NCBI RefSeq assembly: GCF_032854445.1
Contig: NC_088295.1
Location: 61,239,249-61,303,248 of the forward strand
Origin: Liolophura sinensis
Taxonomy: Eukaryota > Mollusca > Polyplacophora > Chitonida > Chitonidae
Length of the DNA: 64,000 nt
Direction: 5' to 3'
Positions within the stretch are counted from its first letter, which is position 1. Each line of letters opens with the position of its first letter. The position numbers were made by a program, and so were the translations under genes. Positions 23,591-34,830 of this stretch are shown one piece after another. The notes under the pieces were generated by a model. It was not told the origin of the DNA and made no database searches. It saw only the letters and a program-made list of their open reading frames with translations.

Positions 23591-23795
23591 TTCATGTTGT
23601 TCTGTATTGATAAGAGATTGACCCGCGTTGATCAATTCTTCCGGAGCAGGACGACATACATACAGACTCATCACCTTACCGACTTTAAAACAACGTTCCC
23701 TTGCAGATTACCAATGATTTTATGCGAGCACCTTCACATACGTTAAACAATTCATACGAAAGGATAAAAAATGTTATAGTGAGAAAAGATCATTA

Positions 23796-24588
23796 TAGTC
23801 TAATTCTTTTAGCCAATATTCAGTTGTCTGTAAAATCAGTCATACTCACTGCCAAGATTACCTTTAATTCAGTGTCACGTAACAACCCAAGTTCTACACA
23901 CTGACATGTTGAACGTCCATATTATTACAAGGAAAATGCAGCTAGAATACGTTTTCTAATTCATAATGTTAAACTCCATAAGTTTAGTTTCAACATCAAG
24001 ATCTCAGTGCCTCGGATGACGTCATAATTATTCAAAAGCAAGTTGCATGCTGGATATTGGGCGCTGGAGAGTGATTTGATTTACATTGGCTACACCAACA
24101 AGCGGTTAGAAGAAACTCCACCGAGTAACACATCCTACACTACTCTCTCTGCAAATAGACTACATGGCTTAAATTTCCTAACATTCATCTCTAAACCCAT
24201 TAATTTATTACGGTTATATCCCACTAAAACGTGTAAACAATTTCAAATATGGCACTGTCAGTAAATGGGTGACGAGTTAAGACGATGCCCGTTTAGGTAA
24301 CTGGTGTCGCCCTCTGTCAAAACATGATGAAATCCACCGAATACTCAGCATACCATTCGTTTTTTAATAATTATGACGTTACCGGAGGCAATGGGTCTTG
24401 CCGTCGAAACCGAGTTTATGGGCTTTAACATTATGAATTAGAAAAAATGTTTTAACTTCATTTTTCTTGCAATAAAATAAACTTCCAACATATCCATGTG
24501 TAGAGCTAACTACGGGCAACTTTGGTGGCGAGTATGACTAATTTTACATACAGCTGGATATGGACGACTCTCTAAAAGAAATAGACTA
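23796..24588. mobile_element. Fold-back element F, copy 1 (793 bp, long inverted arms)
   Basis: The two ends are inverted repeats of about 250 bases. The left arm has 'tagtctaattcttttag', 'tgtaaaatcagtcatactc', 'ctaattcataatgttaaact' and 'gacgtcataattatt'. The right arm has 'aataattatgacgtta', 'ctttaacattatgaattag', 'gagtatgactaattttaca' and 'ctaaaagaaatagacta'. A TTA lies on each side (23793 and 24589), a candidate 3-bp target duplication. The middle of about 270 bases has no long frame, so the element is non-autonomous. The flanks match 16.39-16.49 kb, which lacks it. Related copies are at 48.0 and 55.0 kb. Confidence 0.88.
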
Positions 24589-25035
24589 TTACTTTTTGAG
24601 AATGGTTTTAAGTAAGAGTGAAATAAATTAAAAAACAGAAAAGTCAGTATCATTTTTTTATCTGCCACAAATGATAGCTCTAAAACTGCAGGAATTAGAT
24701 AAACAAATCACAAAATAGGAGTCTTATGATTCTTTGCACATGTTGTAGTCAGCAAAACTGTATTCTTTAAAACGAGGTTATTTCATACGTTGATTCAAAA
24801 GTTTTATGCATTATATTATCTAGCATCACATTGCTCACATGTTGTTTAATTAATTTGGAAATATCCATTAGTTTGATATTCAAGAAAAGGAGCTGGGAGA
24901 AATTTTTCTGTCCAAGTCGTTGAGATTAATTTTGCATGGTTAAGAATGAAACTTGAACTAAAGCCAGCTCATCCCTTCTTCAAAATATAAAACAGAGACC
25001 CGAAATTTGACTGTGTCATCAATGACACATTGATT
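24589..25035 (+). repeat. Module G, copy 2
   Basis: Continues the homology to 16490-17000 directly after element F: 'actttttgagaatgg', 'agtcagtatcat', 'tatattatctagcatcacat', 'cattagtttgatattcaa' and 'gagattaattttgca'. Confidence 0.85.
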
Positions 25036-25224
25036 TTAGTCGTAAAATACATCCGAGAGTAATACACCTGAACCATTCTGAAGACGAACAAGGTCGTCCT
25101 TCCACCTAACGTCCGTGTAGCTTTGTTGAACACACGCTGTGTCACCACACACAACAATGAGCTTCACACTATAGCACTGGCTCAGTGACAAACCATACTG
25201 GCTGCACAGTTTGATGAAGTTTGA

Positions 25225-25385
25225 GAATATATACAGAGCCTTGTTGCCCGAAGGCTGTCTCGCCATTTGCTGACACTACGCCAGCTTATGGATGACTTGT
25301 CTATTTTTATCTGATAGTACGGTACAATACTTTAGCCGTTACTGAGAAATCCGCTCGAAAGAAATATTTAATACTGGGTTTAATT
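25225..25385 (+). repeat. Module R, copy 2, left part
   Basis: 'agagccttgttgcccgaag', 'gctgtctcgccatttgctga' and 'ggatgacttgtcta' match 10350-10500 (offset about 14.9 kb). Homology stops at the hAT-like element and resumes at 26.7 kb. Confidence 0.85.
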
Positions 25386-26696
25386 CAGGGCTTGCAATCA
25401 GGGGTTTTAAATCACTAGCCAGGTAAGGCTAGTGGTTTTCAGAAATTACTAGCCCTCATCAAATTTCACAAGCCTTCAAAAATTCTGAAACTTCAGTTAT
25501 CACACCATAATAATGTAGCGAGATCCTAGTGGTGCCACAAAATGTACCATAAAAAGGTCTTTTCCTTCTAACCTTGCAAGTCGGTAAATACAGTTTCACA
25601 TGAACTCACTCTCGAAACACCCCTGATAGCACCTTGTGAATTATATACTTTACTGTTAATGCTCCAGGTTGAAACTGTACATTGCACATGAAAAAGTTCA
25701 CAGTAATTGACATGTAATTTTAAAGGTTAGACCATCTTATGACCAACATACCCATGTCTTTACTTTTTTAAACACTGGGAGATAAATGTGATATTTTGAT
25801 TTCAGCAGGGCTAATATCTGTCCCAATTATTAGAAGAAATATGGCATCACTAGTAAAAATTCTCTCATTTACCAGAAACAAGCCACTTGATCAAGTTAAT
25901 ATGAAATTTCCTTAAGTAGTAGTCAACACAAGGCCCACTCAACTGATACATGTTGTGTTTAATTACTTCATCTCATAATTTTCATAAGGACCAAAATGTG
26001 GATATGCATTACCATTTTACACTTAACTATGATACAGCAAAGCAACATATATAGGAAACGTTACATGTAGTACATACTGTTAAAGTAAAGGACATCACCT
26101 GGCTAAAACATATTTCAATCGAAAGCCGGATGCTCAAGCTTTCTAAAATGTATTACACTTTCTTTTTTCAATGAGATTTCACCGAACAAAATGTAAGACA
26201 AACTAACAATACTAATCAAATGGATGTTGTGAATCAAGGCAGCCATCTTGAGAATTTTATGTCGGTACGCCTCGACTCTTTTTCTTCGGCCCCAGAAATA
26301 AAGCGCCACATAGTGAAATTTAACTTTATCAAACTTAATTCGTACTTTGCAAATGGCGATGGCGACAGACAAACATGGAGGCAGTTGCTATGACGTCGTG
26401 TTCTGCGCAGCTAGACTCGTAGACGTCTATGATGTACTTTATATGCTAGTTTGAAGGAAAGGTACGAATGTTCGTGTTTCATCAAACACCGTTGAATGGA
26501 GTACAGAATCTTAGCTCACTAAATAATAGGACGCACTGGAAGTATTCCATTATAGTTTTACAAATCTTTTCTCACCATAATTTTGTCTTCCATAATTTTA
26601 CTAGCCAAATCTGACTAGTGGTTTCAAAATCATACTAGCCCGACGGCTATTTTCACTCGCCACGGGCCAGCGGACCTATACTAATTTAAAGTCCTG
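25386..26696. mobile_element. Non-autonomous hAT-like DNA transposon (about 1.3 kb)
   Basis: The insertion interrupts module R. Its left end reads 'cagggcttgcaat' and its right end, reverse-complemented, reads 'caggactttaaatt', so the termini form short imperfect inverted repeats starting CAGG, as in hAT elements. Both ends carry clusters of 'actagcc' and 'ctagtggttt' (25412-25480 and 26600-26645), like hAT subterminal binding sites. The flanks 'ggtttaat' and 'tatttaat' could be an eroded 8-bp target duplication. No transposase was recognised. An 85-codon minus-strand frame (26115-26372) has no hAT domain. The paralogous site at about 10.50 kb is empty. Confidence 0.75.
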
Positions 26697-26699
26697 CTA

Positions 26700-28175
26700 T
26701 TTAATACATATTACACCTTCCTTGGAAGAGCCGGAAAGCATCGGTATTAGAGCTTTTCTACAGAGCTGTGGCACATGTAGATGAACGGGCTGCTAGATTA
26801 GTATGATATTTATTAGTGAAACCCATGTATCATTAACTTGGGAAAACCAAATTTGAGTGCGCACATCACCTACGTTTAATTTGTGGAAACTGACAAAGAA
26901 CAATAGTTAAGAATTTTGGAAAGTTTGGAAAGAAAATCTGAAATTGAAAATCTTACTGACCTGTAAAAGTTTATATCCAGGAATACGCCGAAGGGCGTCC
27001 AAAAACAAGAAGTGATTACTTTTGTATTCTCTCATTCTGAAGACACAAAAAGAGAATAACACACATTGGACTGGATAGATTGCTTATCTAAGGCTTTTTG
27101 CACACTTTTTTTGTCAATGAGGCTACATAAAATACATAATAACACACACAAACATCATGTGTATACCTGACAGCTGTATATACATGTATATAATATGTTC
27201 GTAAATTTGTGAGCAATTTTCCAAAAGTCACTCCGGGGTCCTCAATCATAAAAATGACGCCCATCTTATAAGTGAAATATTTTTGAGTAATTAAAAATAA
27301 ATAAATAAAATTAATAAAAATTAATTCATTATTTATATCAATAAGTAAAATCAATAAATACTTTTGCGTTCTAATTCTCAATGAGAAAGCATACTGCTAT
27401 GATGTGACGAACATGGAAAGAAAGAACTAAACTAATGACAAACGTGTCTTATATAAGTCACGAATAAAATAATGATAAAACATAGACAAACTGTTTGCTT
27501 TAGCGAGTAGTATCCCAATAGTTTAATGGTTTTAAGTGAGTTCTAATGGTGCAATCATCAGAGTATGTCAGTTATCCGGTTTTATATTTAATAACGCAAA
27601 CTGAAGTTGTATCCTCGTATACACTGAGACCCGGTGCGCGTTTGTGGAGCAGAAAAACTATAAAGTACGGGTTCAAATACATGAAACATTGAAAAGCGGC
27701 ATTCTGAAGAAAGGAATCTTTAATGTTTTCAGTCTGCGTGCTACAAATAACATAACAGCCTTTGAACGTGTGTATGTGTTCTGTTTGTGCGAAATTTATA
27801 GACACCTTGGGCAAACTCACAGGCTGATGGAACTGAGATGGATTAAAGCGTGAAGAGTTTTTATCGGAAAGTAGAGAGTAATCTCAAAAGACATTAGCCA
27901 TCGCCTACTTAACGCCAATGGCTGGAAATTAAATGTCCGTCGGTACGAATGGGGCGCTCTGCTGCATTTCTGTGGTCTAATCCATTGGCCTGAGCACGAA
28001 CATCGTGCCACACTTAAAGTACCCATTAACTTTTTTCTAACTGACAATTATATATTTTCGTTGTGGGATTTCACACCTGTAGGCTGTAAGTGAAATGGTT
28101 AAGGTAGTGGCAGTGTAATGTGGTTATGATATCTGTGCCAGATGTATAGTGGTGTGCATGACAACAGAGCGGTTG
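26700..28175 (+). repeat. Module R, copy 2, right part
   Basis: Resumes with 'tggaagagccggaaagc' and 'ggcacatgtagatgaac', matching 10.53 kb. After a diverged or inserted stretch at 26.8-27.5 kb it goes on with 'tttaatgttttcagt', 'gatggattaaagcgtga', 'cttaacgccaatggctgg' and 'tcacacctgtaggctgtaa' (10.92-11.35 kb). A decayed SINE-A tail lies at 27215-27330. Confidence 0.82.
27215..27330 (+). mobile_element. SINE-A 3' fragment
   Basis: 'actccggggtcctcaatcat', 'atgacgcccatcttataagt' and 'gaaatatttttgagta', followed by a long AAATA-type tail, match the last third of SINE-A. The tail has grown into an A/T-rich simple repeat reaching about 27365. Confidence 0.8.
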
Positions 28176-28679
28176 CAAAGCTTGCACACAACACATATTA
28201 TGTCTCCTTTGATCTCGCCCACCTGTGAAACTCTCTCTTTCGTTAGGGGGTACCGAGAGGTGCTTTTTCTGATTCTGGAGTTTATCAAATCGCATGATTA
28301 TTTAGTTCTACATATAGCTTTTGATTATTTTTATTATTCTTGGATTAAACGTGTCCATTTCACTCTGCACTATGTATACATAGCCTGAACCATCTTTCTG
28401 TTGTATGTTCCTGAAGATGGCATTAAAATCTGGACGTCGTGAATAGATATACATGCAAAGAGGTTAATGGAACATGTAGTTTGGTTTTCACTTCAACTGC
28501 CACTAACCGAATTAAACATTTAAACGTTGAATTCGATGGTGGGCTACTCCATTTTACAATGGCAGAACTAACCAGGGGGACTTTTATATCATTGATTAAA
28601 ATATTATAAAGAAAGGCGTCCAAGACTCGTAAAGGGGCAATCTAGAATGTTAATTGTAATAATATATTTCGAGGAGAAT

Positions 28680-29330
28680 TCAATGAGGCGTGTTCCAAGA
28701 CAAAGGTTGTGAGCTCAGAAAGCAAGACTAGGATAACAATATTCCGTGTTCCTCGTCCATCAAGAATCTTCTCAACCACTAAATCATATCTTAAGGTCGT
28801 TCAGACACTTAACTATTTGTATTCGACATTCACTGGAAACTATTTGGGAAGGTCGTACACAATCGTCAAATCAGCATTTCATTTAATCCTAGGGAAAACG
28901 ACCGTGCAGTGAGTCTTGACGTTTTGGACGGACATAAAGACTCAAAGCAGCTGTCCATCTAAGCATTTATTCCTGTTTCTTGGCTCTGTTGGTAACTGAC
29001 AGATACCCATGATCTGTCCATTTTGATTTCGACTGCCGATTAAAGCCGAAGGAAACCAGAAACCTGACGGAGTAAATCAAGTTCGTAATAATTCTGCGTT
29101 TTTATCTAGTTTTTGACGCATTACGAACTTCTGGTTCTTAATGTTCCCTTGGGTATGGTGGGAGCTAGCGGTCGACTACGTTCATAGGACAGTTTGTGTA
29201 GTCTAACGTTGGCCACATCTCTTTCACCAATAAGATGTTCATCAGTAACTTACCAAATGTCTATGGTTTACCCTGGACACAGTGGTTTCTTCCATAATAT
29301 AACACACCGTCATTGCTTAAAGGGCTGATA
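28680..29330 (+). repeat. Module A, copy 7
   Basis: Opens with 'aatgaggcgtgttccaagac' as at 12.42 kb. It goes on with 'cttaaggtcgttcag', 'aactatttgggaaggtcg', 'gttttggacggacataaaga', 'taaagccgaaggaaaccaga' and 'cttaccaaatgtctatggt'. The end carries the shared SINE-A remnant. Confidence 0.88.
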
Positions 29331-29339
29331 ATGTACGCG

Positions 29340-30178
29340 GCGTGCAACACATGCACCAGTCTACATGATCTCCAGAGAGTAACAGAGTAGGAAATTGTTA
29401 TAATGGCGTTGATTTGATCTTGCATAGATGTGATTTTCTGTATGCCAGGTTCCAGTTAGTCAAAGTCAAAAAAGGAAAAAGGAAACCTTCTAAATAATCT
29501 GTTCTGCAGGGCAAAGCTCAAGTATCAAGAAAGCAAGACAGGGTTAACAGCATAGAACCTCATCAGCTCTTTACAGCACCTTATGAGGTCACTTAGGAGA
29601 AAGTGTTAAAAAAACCATTACCTCCATTCAGCACAAGGCGTTTGGAAACCTCATAGAGAATCATCAAATCACCATTCCAGCAGGGCATATGAATAATGGA
29701 AGTTACATGGTAATAAACCCGTTCTGCCTGAAGTAACAGAAGCACTCAAAGCAGCGTTGAAAAACAATGATGGTATTCTCGCTTTATGGCGCTACAAGCG
29801 ACAAGGTGTCATATACCCACGAACTCTCTGGCATCTTAATAATTGCCAGTGCATGGTAACCGGAAGCCCAGTGGAATAAATTAAGCCCATAACAACTCGA
29901 ATTGATTTGTTCTGAAGGAGACGAAAAATGTAAACATTATTGGAGAAGGTCAGTCCTCTTCTCCCAATTCCTTGTAGGCAAATTCCGAGACGTTAGCATT
30001 TCTATGCTTGTTTGATTGTATCTCCGAGGACCTTTTATGATTTCGTTTTGTGGTAACTTTTCTCCATTCGCAGTGGCAAATACATGTAAGCTGTCCCCGT
30101 AGACAATATGAAAGTGACGAGATCGCTGCATGGATGATATCAGAAAAGGCTTCGAGATGCTTTCAGTGAGAGATTGTC
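29340..30178 (+). repeat. Module A, copy 8
   Basis: 'ctgttctgcagggcaaagct', 'atcaagaaagcaagacaggg', 'agcacaaggcgtttggaaac', 'gggcatatgaataatgga', 'aaattaagcccataacaac' and 'cgaggaccttttatgattt' align it with 13.4-14.16 kb at about +16.0 kb. Confidence 0.9.
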
Positions 30179-30380
30179 CCATTTATTTATTTTTAACGTC
30201 TTTTTAACGCCACCAACCTTGGACAAGCTACTGACGAACTTTCAAGCTTTGTTATGAAAACCATATTCGTGGAAAACATATGCTGTGCAAATGTAAAGCC
30301 ACACTTGAGTCGTAGCTCACCTAATGTGAACAAGGCGTCAGGAACATTGGGAACTGGGGAATCTGCAAATCCTCAATGAA
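30179..30380 (-). mobile_element. SINE-C fragment shared with other A units
   Basis: 'atttatttatttttaacg' tail, then 'ccaccaaccttggacaagct' and 'actgacgaactttcaagc'. It has the same position and orientation as after the other A units. Text such as 'catatgctgtgcaaat' after it matches 21.74 kb, so the duplicated block ends near 30.4 kb. Confidence 0.75.
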
Positions 30381-31696
30381 AGAAACAGAACATAAACGTT
30401 CACATAAACATTTCACATATGAGTCCTTCATATATTTTTCAGTATACAGCAAAAAAAAAATGGAGTGTGAAAAATCCTGATGTTATGTGATGAAAGATAT
30501 AATTTCTCTTTTTATGTAGTTATTTTGTTCGATTACTTGATACATTTTGCCTACGTTTAAAAATCCAATTCCAGTGATTCATCTACATACAACACTGGGT
30601 TATACCGGGTTATACTAATAACGAATTAAACATCCTATCCTCGCTTTAGGAAAGAGGAACAAAGCATGTAGGTATAACCACGAAAAAAATTACGACCCTT
30701 AAAACTCGATTTAAACGCGAGTTGTCCTTATCAACCAATACGCTTTCAAAGATATATAACTTTCAAAGGTAAGACTTTTACAGTCCACAAGAGTATTTTC
30801 TTTGTATGTCTGAAGTCAGAAGCAAATACTTGGGATTGATGAAAAAAAGAAACCATGTCAAGATCATAGACAATAGAAAGTTTAGCGTTTTCAAAATGAA
30901 ATCGAATCGCAAACAGATATATCGCGTCTATTTATGTATATCTAGTTACACTTACTATAGCAATCTATACAGTGTGATCATTGTCGATATTGAAATAAAT
31001 AGACAAATATTTTATATACCTTCATTTTGGTTGACGGCTTTACGAGGATAACTCTCTGCGACTGTGGACGGATTGCAGGAGTCTCTCCATGAAAAAGTCC
31101 AGAAGAAAAGAGGACGATGGTAAAATAATGTGCGAGAAAAGAGATGTCTAATACATTTATTTGAATTAAGGTGAACTAACTGCAAGGTCAAACAAAGAAA
31201 CATTCCCTAAAGAAAGTTTTTCAACCCATAAAGATAATACATCATGACGGTATGTTGGCCTTTACGGAAGTAAACATCGCTTTCATGTATAACACAAGGA
31301 CATTTTCTGTCTCTCTGTTAGTATTATACTACCTTTGTGAGTAGTTTACTACCTTCGTGAGTATTTTACAAACAACTGAATCGTTTTCTTTATAAAACAT
31401 TACCACACCATACCATTTGCAAGTATACTATCTGGATGACAAGAAAGTGCTTTTGAAAGCCTTTCTGCTAAAATAAAAAGAGTTTATTGCAATGGTTTGA
31501 CATTTTGACACAAATTCTGGATAAATGTATTTCTGTATGAATGAACAAGTACAGTTATGAGGTTAAAGGTAAAACAAATTTTTAAAAAATTATATGCCTG
31601 ACGATTAAAGCAGAAATTTGGTCACACAGATATCTGTAAATGGTACGTTGTTGCATGACAAAACTTTTGCTGTTTCATGTTATTTACTGCCGTTCT
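30381..31696. other. Unassigned DNA
   Basis: No family recognised from the rest of the window. The 81-codon + frame at 30806-31051 is lysine-, tyrosine- and serine-rich with no recognised domain. This stretch may be single-copy. Confidence 0.4.
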
Positions 31697-31712
31697 TCAA
31701 ATGTTCATGACT

Positions 31713-32076
31713 GGCCCGGATAGCACAGTTGGTAGAGCGTCCGCTTCGGGACCAGTAGATCCAGGATCAATCCTTGGTCGAGTCACACCTAAGACTTTAA
31801 AAGAGGACGTTGTAACTTCCTCGCTTGGCGTTCAGCATGAAGGGGATAGTGCAACGACTGGTTGACCCGTATCAGTATAATGGCTCGGGCGGGGCGGCTT
31901 ACTTGCCTTCGGTAAGTCGTCTCATTGATGCAGCACTAAATAAAAGAGCAGTGGAAATCCGTCCTGTAACAAGGAGGCACATTACACGTGCATGCACCCT
32001 AATGATTCCTTCGTCGTCATATGACTGAAAAATTGTTGAGTACGACGTTAAACCCCAAGCACTCACGCACTCGCAC
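31713..32076 (+). mobile_element. SINE-B, full length with 13-bp target duplication
   Basis: The tRNA-like head has an A-box 'tagcacagttggtagagc' and a B-box 'ggatcaatcc'. The core has 'cttggcgttcagcatgaagg', 'gactggttgacccgtatcag' and 'ttcggtaagtcgtctcattg'. The end has 'gagtacgacgttaaacccca' and 'agcactcacgcactcgcac'. The insertion is flanked by 'tcaaatgttcatg' at 31697-31709 and 32077-32089 without mismatch, so it is fairly recent. Frames of 62 and 67 codons here are the SINE read as protein. Confidence 0.96.
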
Positions 32077-32089
32077 TCAAATGTTCATG

Positions 32090-33060
32090 TTTCCCTTAGA
32101 CATCCACTTATGAACGCGTTATGCAATGCTGAGTGCAAACATGGTTCGAGAGCTTCGAACGTTGATCTGTGTTATTGCAGACACGTTAAAGTCGCAGGTT
32201 CAGTCTGTCATGACCTATTACATAGTACTTAGAGACTAACGTAGCCAGAGGGCTGTCTGACCAATGGTATAGATTCCTGGTCGTCTCGTGGATTACTGGC
32301 TAAGGTACACACTGGCCCACTAATGACAAACGGCATTAGCTGTCGTGGCTAGGGAATACACCCGCAGTCAGGGTTTAAAGATAGATGTGATAAGTAATAC
32401 TGCTTGGGGGAAAGCGCTGATTTATCGGCTGATTTTGAACTTCTCCAAAGTTTTCTTCGAAAATGAATAATTTTGGGTAACGGGGCATCCAGATATAATG
32501 ATACAACGATGCGTCATGAGGAGTAAACAGAATTAATTTACAAAACTGACAAGTAGCTTTCAAGTTAAGTCATTCAAATGACACGTTAACATACCGGTGA
32601 TAGATGACATCACCGCTTTATAATGCGGTAAATCTATATTTTAACTTAAAACACTTTAAGATAGGTGTTTAGATAATATTGCCGATAGAGTGTCATGTTT
32701 TGGGAAATGTTTAACTTCCTAAACATAGTCCAGAAAGTTAAAATGTGTATAAATAAGTTTATACATTCTATATTACTATTGGTAAACTGACACTACGTAT
32801 TCCCAAAGAATACATTTAGGTTAACTGTCCTAGATTCTTTCTCAATGAGCCAACATTATCTTAGACGAAAACATCATCGTGGTAATGTAATGGATCAGAG
32901 TTCACTTCTTTGAAAAGCTGATGTTTAGATAAAGCAAAATAGGCTTACAAACAAAGTACTGCTTTCCTTACTTCCATCAGATCAAATTTGGCATAACGCT
33001 CGAGTAAATTTATTTCTGTTGAAACCTTGCAAAGGGAGACAGTTTGAGTAAAGTATAAAC
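32090..33060. other. Unassigned DNA
   Basis: No family from the rest of the window was recognised, and no frame here stands out. Confidence 0.4.
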
Positions 33061-33063
33061 TAT

Positions 33064-33462
33064 CTAACCTAAAATAAGACATTTACCAAAGGAAAGAAGA
33101 AGTAAAATGTTCTTGGTGGGAAAAAGAATAGTAACAGTTTGAAAAGCTAAGATTAGGATATCTGAACAGTCAGTTCTTAATTGCATGAAATCATGCGTCA
33201 ATGTATCCTCCAATTCCTCATGAATATTTTGAGGACGCACAACTATTATACAAAATATCGAAAACAGGACAATGAGTGTTGAAAAGAAGGGACAATTGTT
33301 TAAATCTTCTAGTGGGAAAGAACACGAGCATTCTAATGTTTGAAGGCATTCAGCAAAACTTTCCATGACTTTACCTGAGTCAAGTTTAATGTTGACATGG
33401 TCGAGTTTACAGGCTAACCCAAAAGCGATAAACATAGATGAGGAATTTCTATTTTCTCTCAC
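33064..33462 (-). CDS. Longest open frame in window (132 codons), doubtful
   Basis: The frame starts with Met and gives 132 residues. A polar first part has several Cys (about residues 18-60). It is followed by two hydrophobic stretches at about residues 61-76 ('STLIVLFSIFCIIVV') and 103-130 ('ILILAF', 'NILLLLSF') that could be membrane segments. I recognise no family. Codon use is AT-rich like the surrounding DNA, with no clear third-base bias, and no promoter or splice sites are evident. In AT-rich DNA of this size a chance frame of this length is not surprising. It lies in apparently single-copy sequence, which is the only point in its favour. Confidence 0.13.
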   Translation of the reverse strand: MRENRNSSSMFIAFGLACKLDHVNIKLDSGKVMESFAECLQTLECSCSFPLEDLNNCPFFSTLIVLFSIFCIIVVRPQNIHEELEDTLTHDFMQLRTDCSDILILAFQTVTILFPTKNILLLLSFGKCLILG

Positions 33463-34445
33463 AAGCCATTAGATAGTGGAATTCCAAGGGTTGGTTAAAG
33501 CCAGTGACTGGAAAACAACTAAAATGTGCCAGTTACTGCGGATTCACTCACTTACCTGACTAATCTATGCATGCTGTTTGCCACACTCAAGCGTCGTGGA
33601 TAAGGGGAATGGGTCATTTCAAAACAGGACCGATATTGGTACTGCTTGCTTTTTTTTTCTCTGAAGAGCTATACAGCTGGCCAGTGACTTTAACACGCAC
33701 ATTTGGCCGTCTTGTAATTTACTTACGAATAACACGGTGATGAGCCGCATTCCGTCGACAAATTTGACCCAAAAGTGATGCTAAATAAGACAGTTTATGT
33801 TAAGTTCAGGCGCAGTTAACTCCCTTTAAGGTGATTTGTGACCCTGTCATTTTATTCCGGGACGTCAGCCAGGAATTTGTCTTTTGAAGATAAATTTGAA
33901 CCAAGAAGCTTTTGCAGAAAAATTAATCATACGATGACGAGCAATATTATTGTCATTGTCTATGATATGGATGGGCGCAAATCCACCACCAACCGCAGGT
34001 TTCTGCTGGTTTTAGTTGCAACACTATGTCAGGGGTGTCGTGGGAAGAAAAGTTTTCATTTCAGTCTGTCAGTCTTTCAGCCGTTTGTGTTTTCTCAGTG
34101 AAAATGCAGAATATTCTAGCCGGTTGTATGATAACATATTCTACATATCGAGGACGACTGAAAGTAACATATTCCGGAAGTAATTAAACTTTAGCATGTG
34201 GCATTGTTTTCTGGCATCTAGATTATTCTACAACGTTCATTCAGCGTATCGCGACAAGGCCAATTAATTGCCAGGAATTGTATGTATTCCTGTATTGTTT
34301 ATACGAAGGCATTATGGCGTCAGAGGTGAGCTACAACACGCTTACCACTCGACCGTGGAGGCCCCATGTATGTACATGCAGATGTAAATTTGCCGAAGGT
34401 CAATCAGTACGATTAATTTGTTCTGTAAACAAAACCAAAAATAGG
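33463..34445. other. Unassigned DNA
   Basis: No recognised repeat. Frames at 33838-34101 and 34278-34463 have no recognised domain. Confidence 0.4.
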
Positions 34446-34459
34446 GTCACTGCAAAGGA

Positions 34460-34830
34460 GTGAGTGAGTGAGTTAGTGAGTGCTTGGGGTTTAACGTCAT
34501 ACTCAATAATTTTTCAGTCATATGACGACGAAGGAATCCTTAGTGTGCATGTACGTGTAATGTGCCTCCTTGTTGCAGGACGGATTTCCACCGCTCTTTT
34601 ATTTAGTGCTGTTTCACTGAGACGACTTACCGAAGGCAAGTAAGCCACCCCGCCCGAGCAATTATACTGATACGGGTCGACCAGTCGTTGCACTATCCCC
34701 TTCATGCTGAACGCCAAAGGAGGAAGTTACAACTTCCTAGTTTAAAGTCTTAGGTGTGACTCGATCAAGGATTGTTCCTGCATCTACTGGTCCCGAAGCG
34801 GACGCTCTACCAACTGTGCTATCCGGGCCG
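34460..34830 (-). mobile_element. SINE-B, full length with 14-bp target duplication
   Basis: Reverse complement of the 31.7 kb element. On the + strand it runs from 'gtgagtgcttggggtttaac' through 'ttgcaggacggatttccacc' and 'gacgacttaccgaaggcaag' to 'ctaccaactgtgctatccgg'. The flanks are 'gtcactgcaaagga' (34446) and 'gtcactacaaagga' (34831), one mismatch. The two full-length copies are close to each other in sequence, so SINE-B was active fairly recently. Confidence 0.96.

Noticed and set aside
31677-32028. tRNA-like head with good A and B boxes as a possible tRNA gene
   Set aside because: It continues directly into SINE core and tail, with a target duplication enclosing the whole unit; no free-standing cloverleaf.
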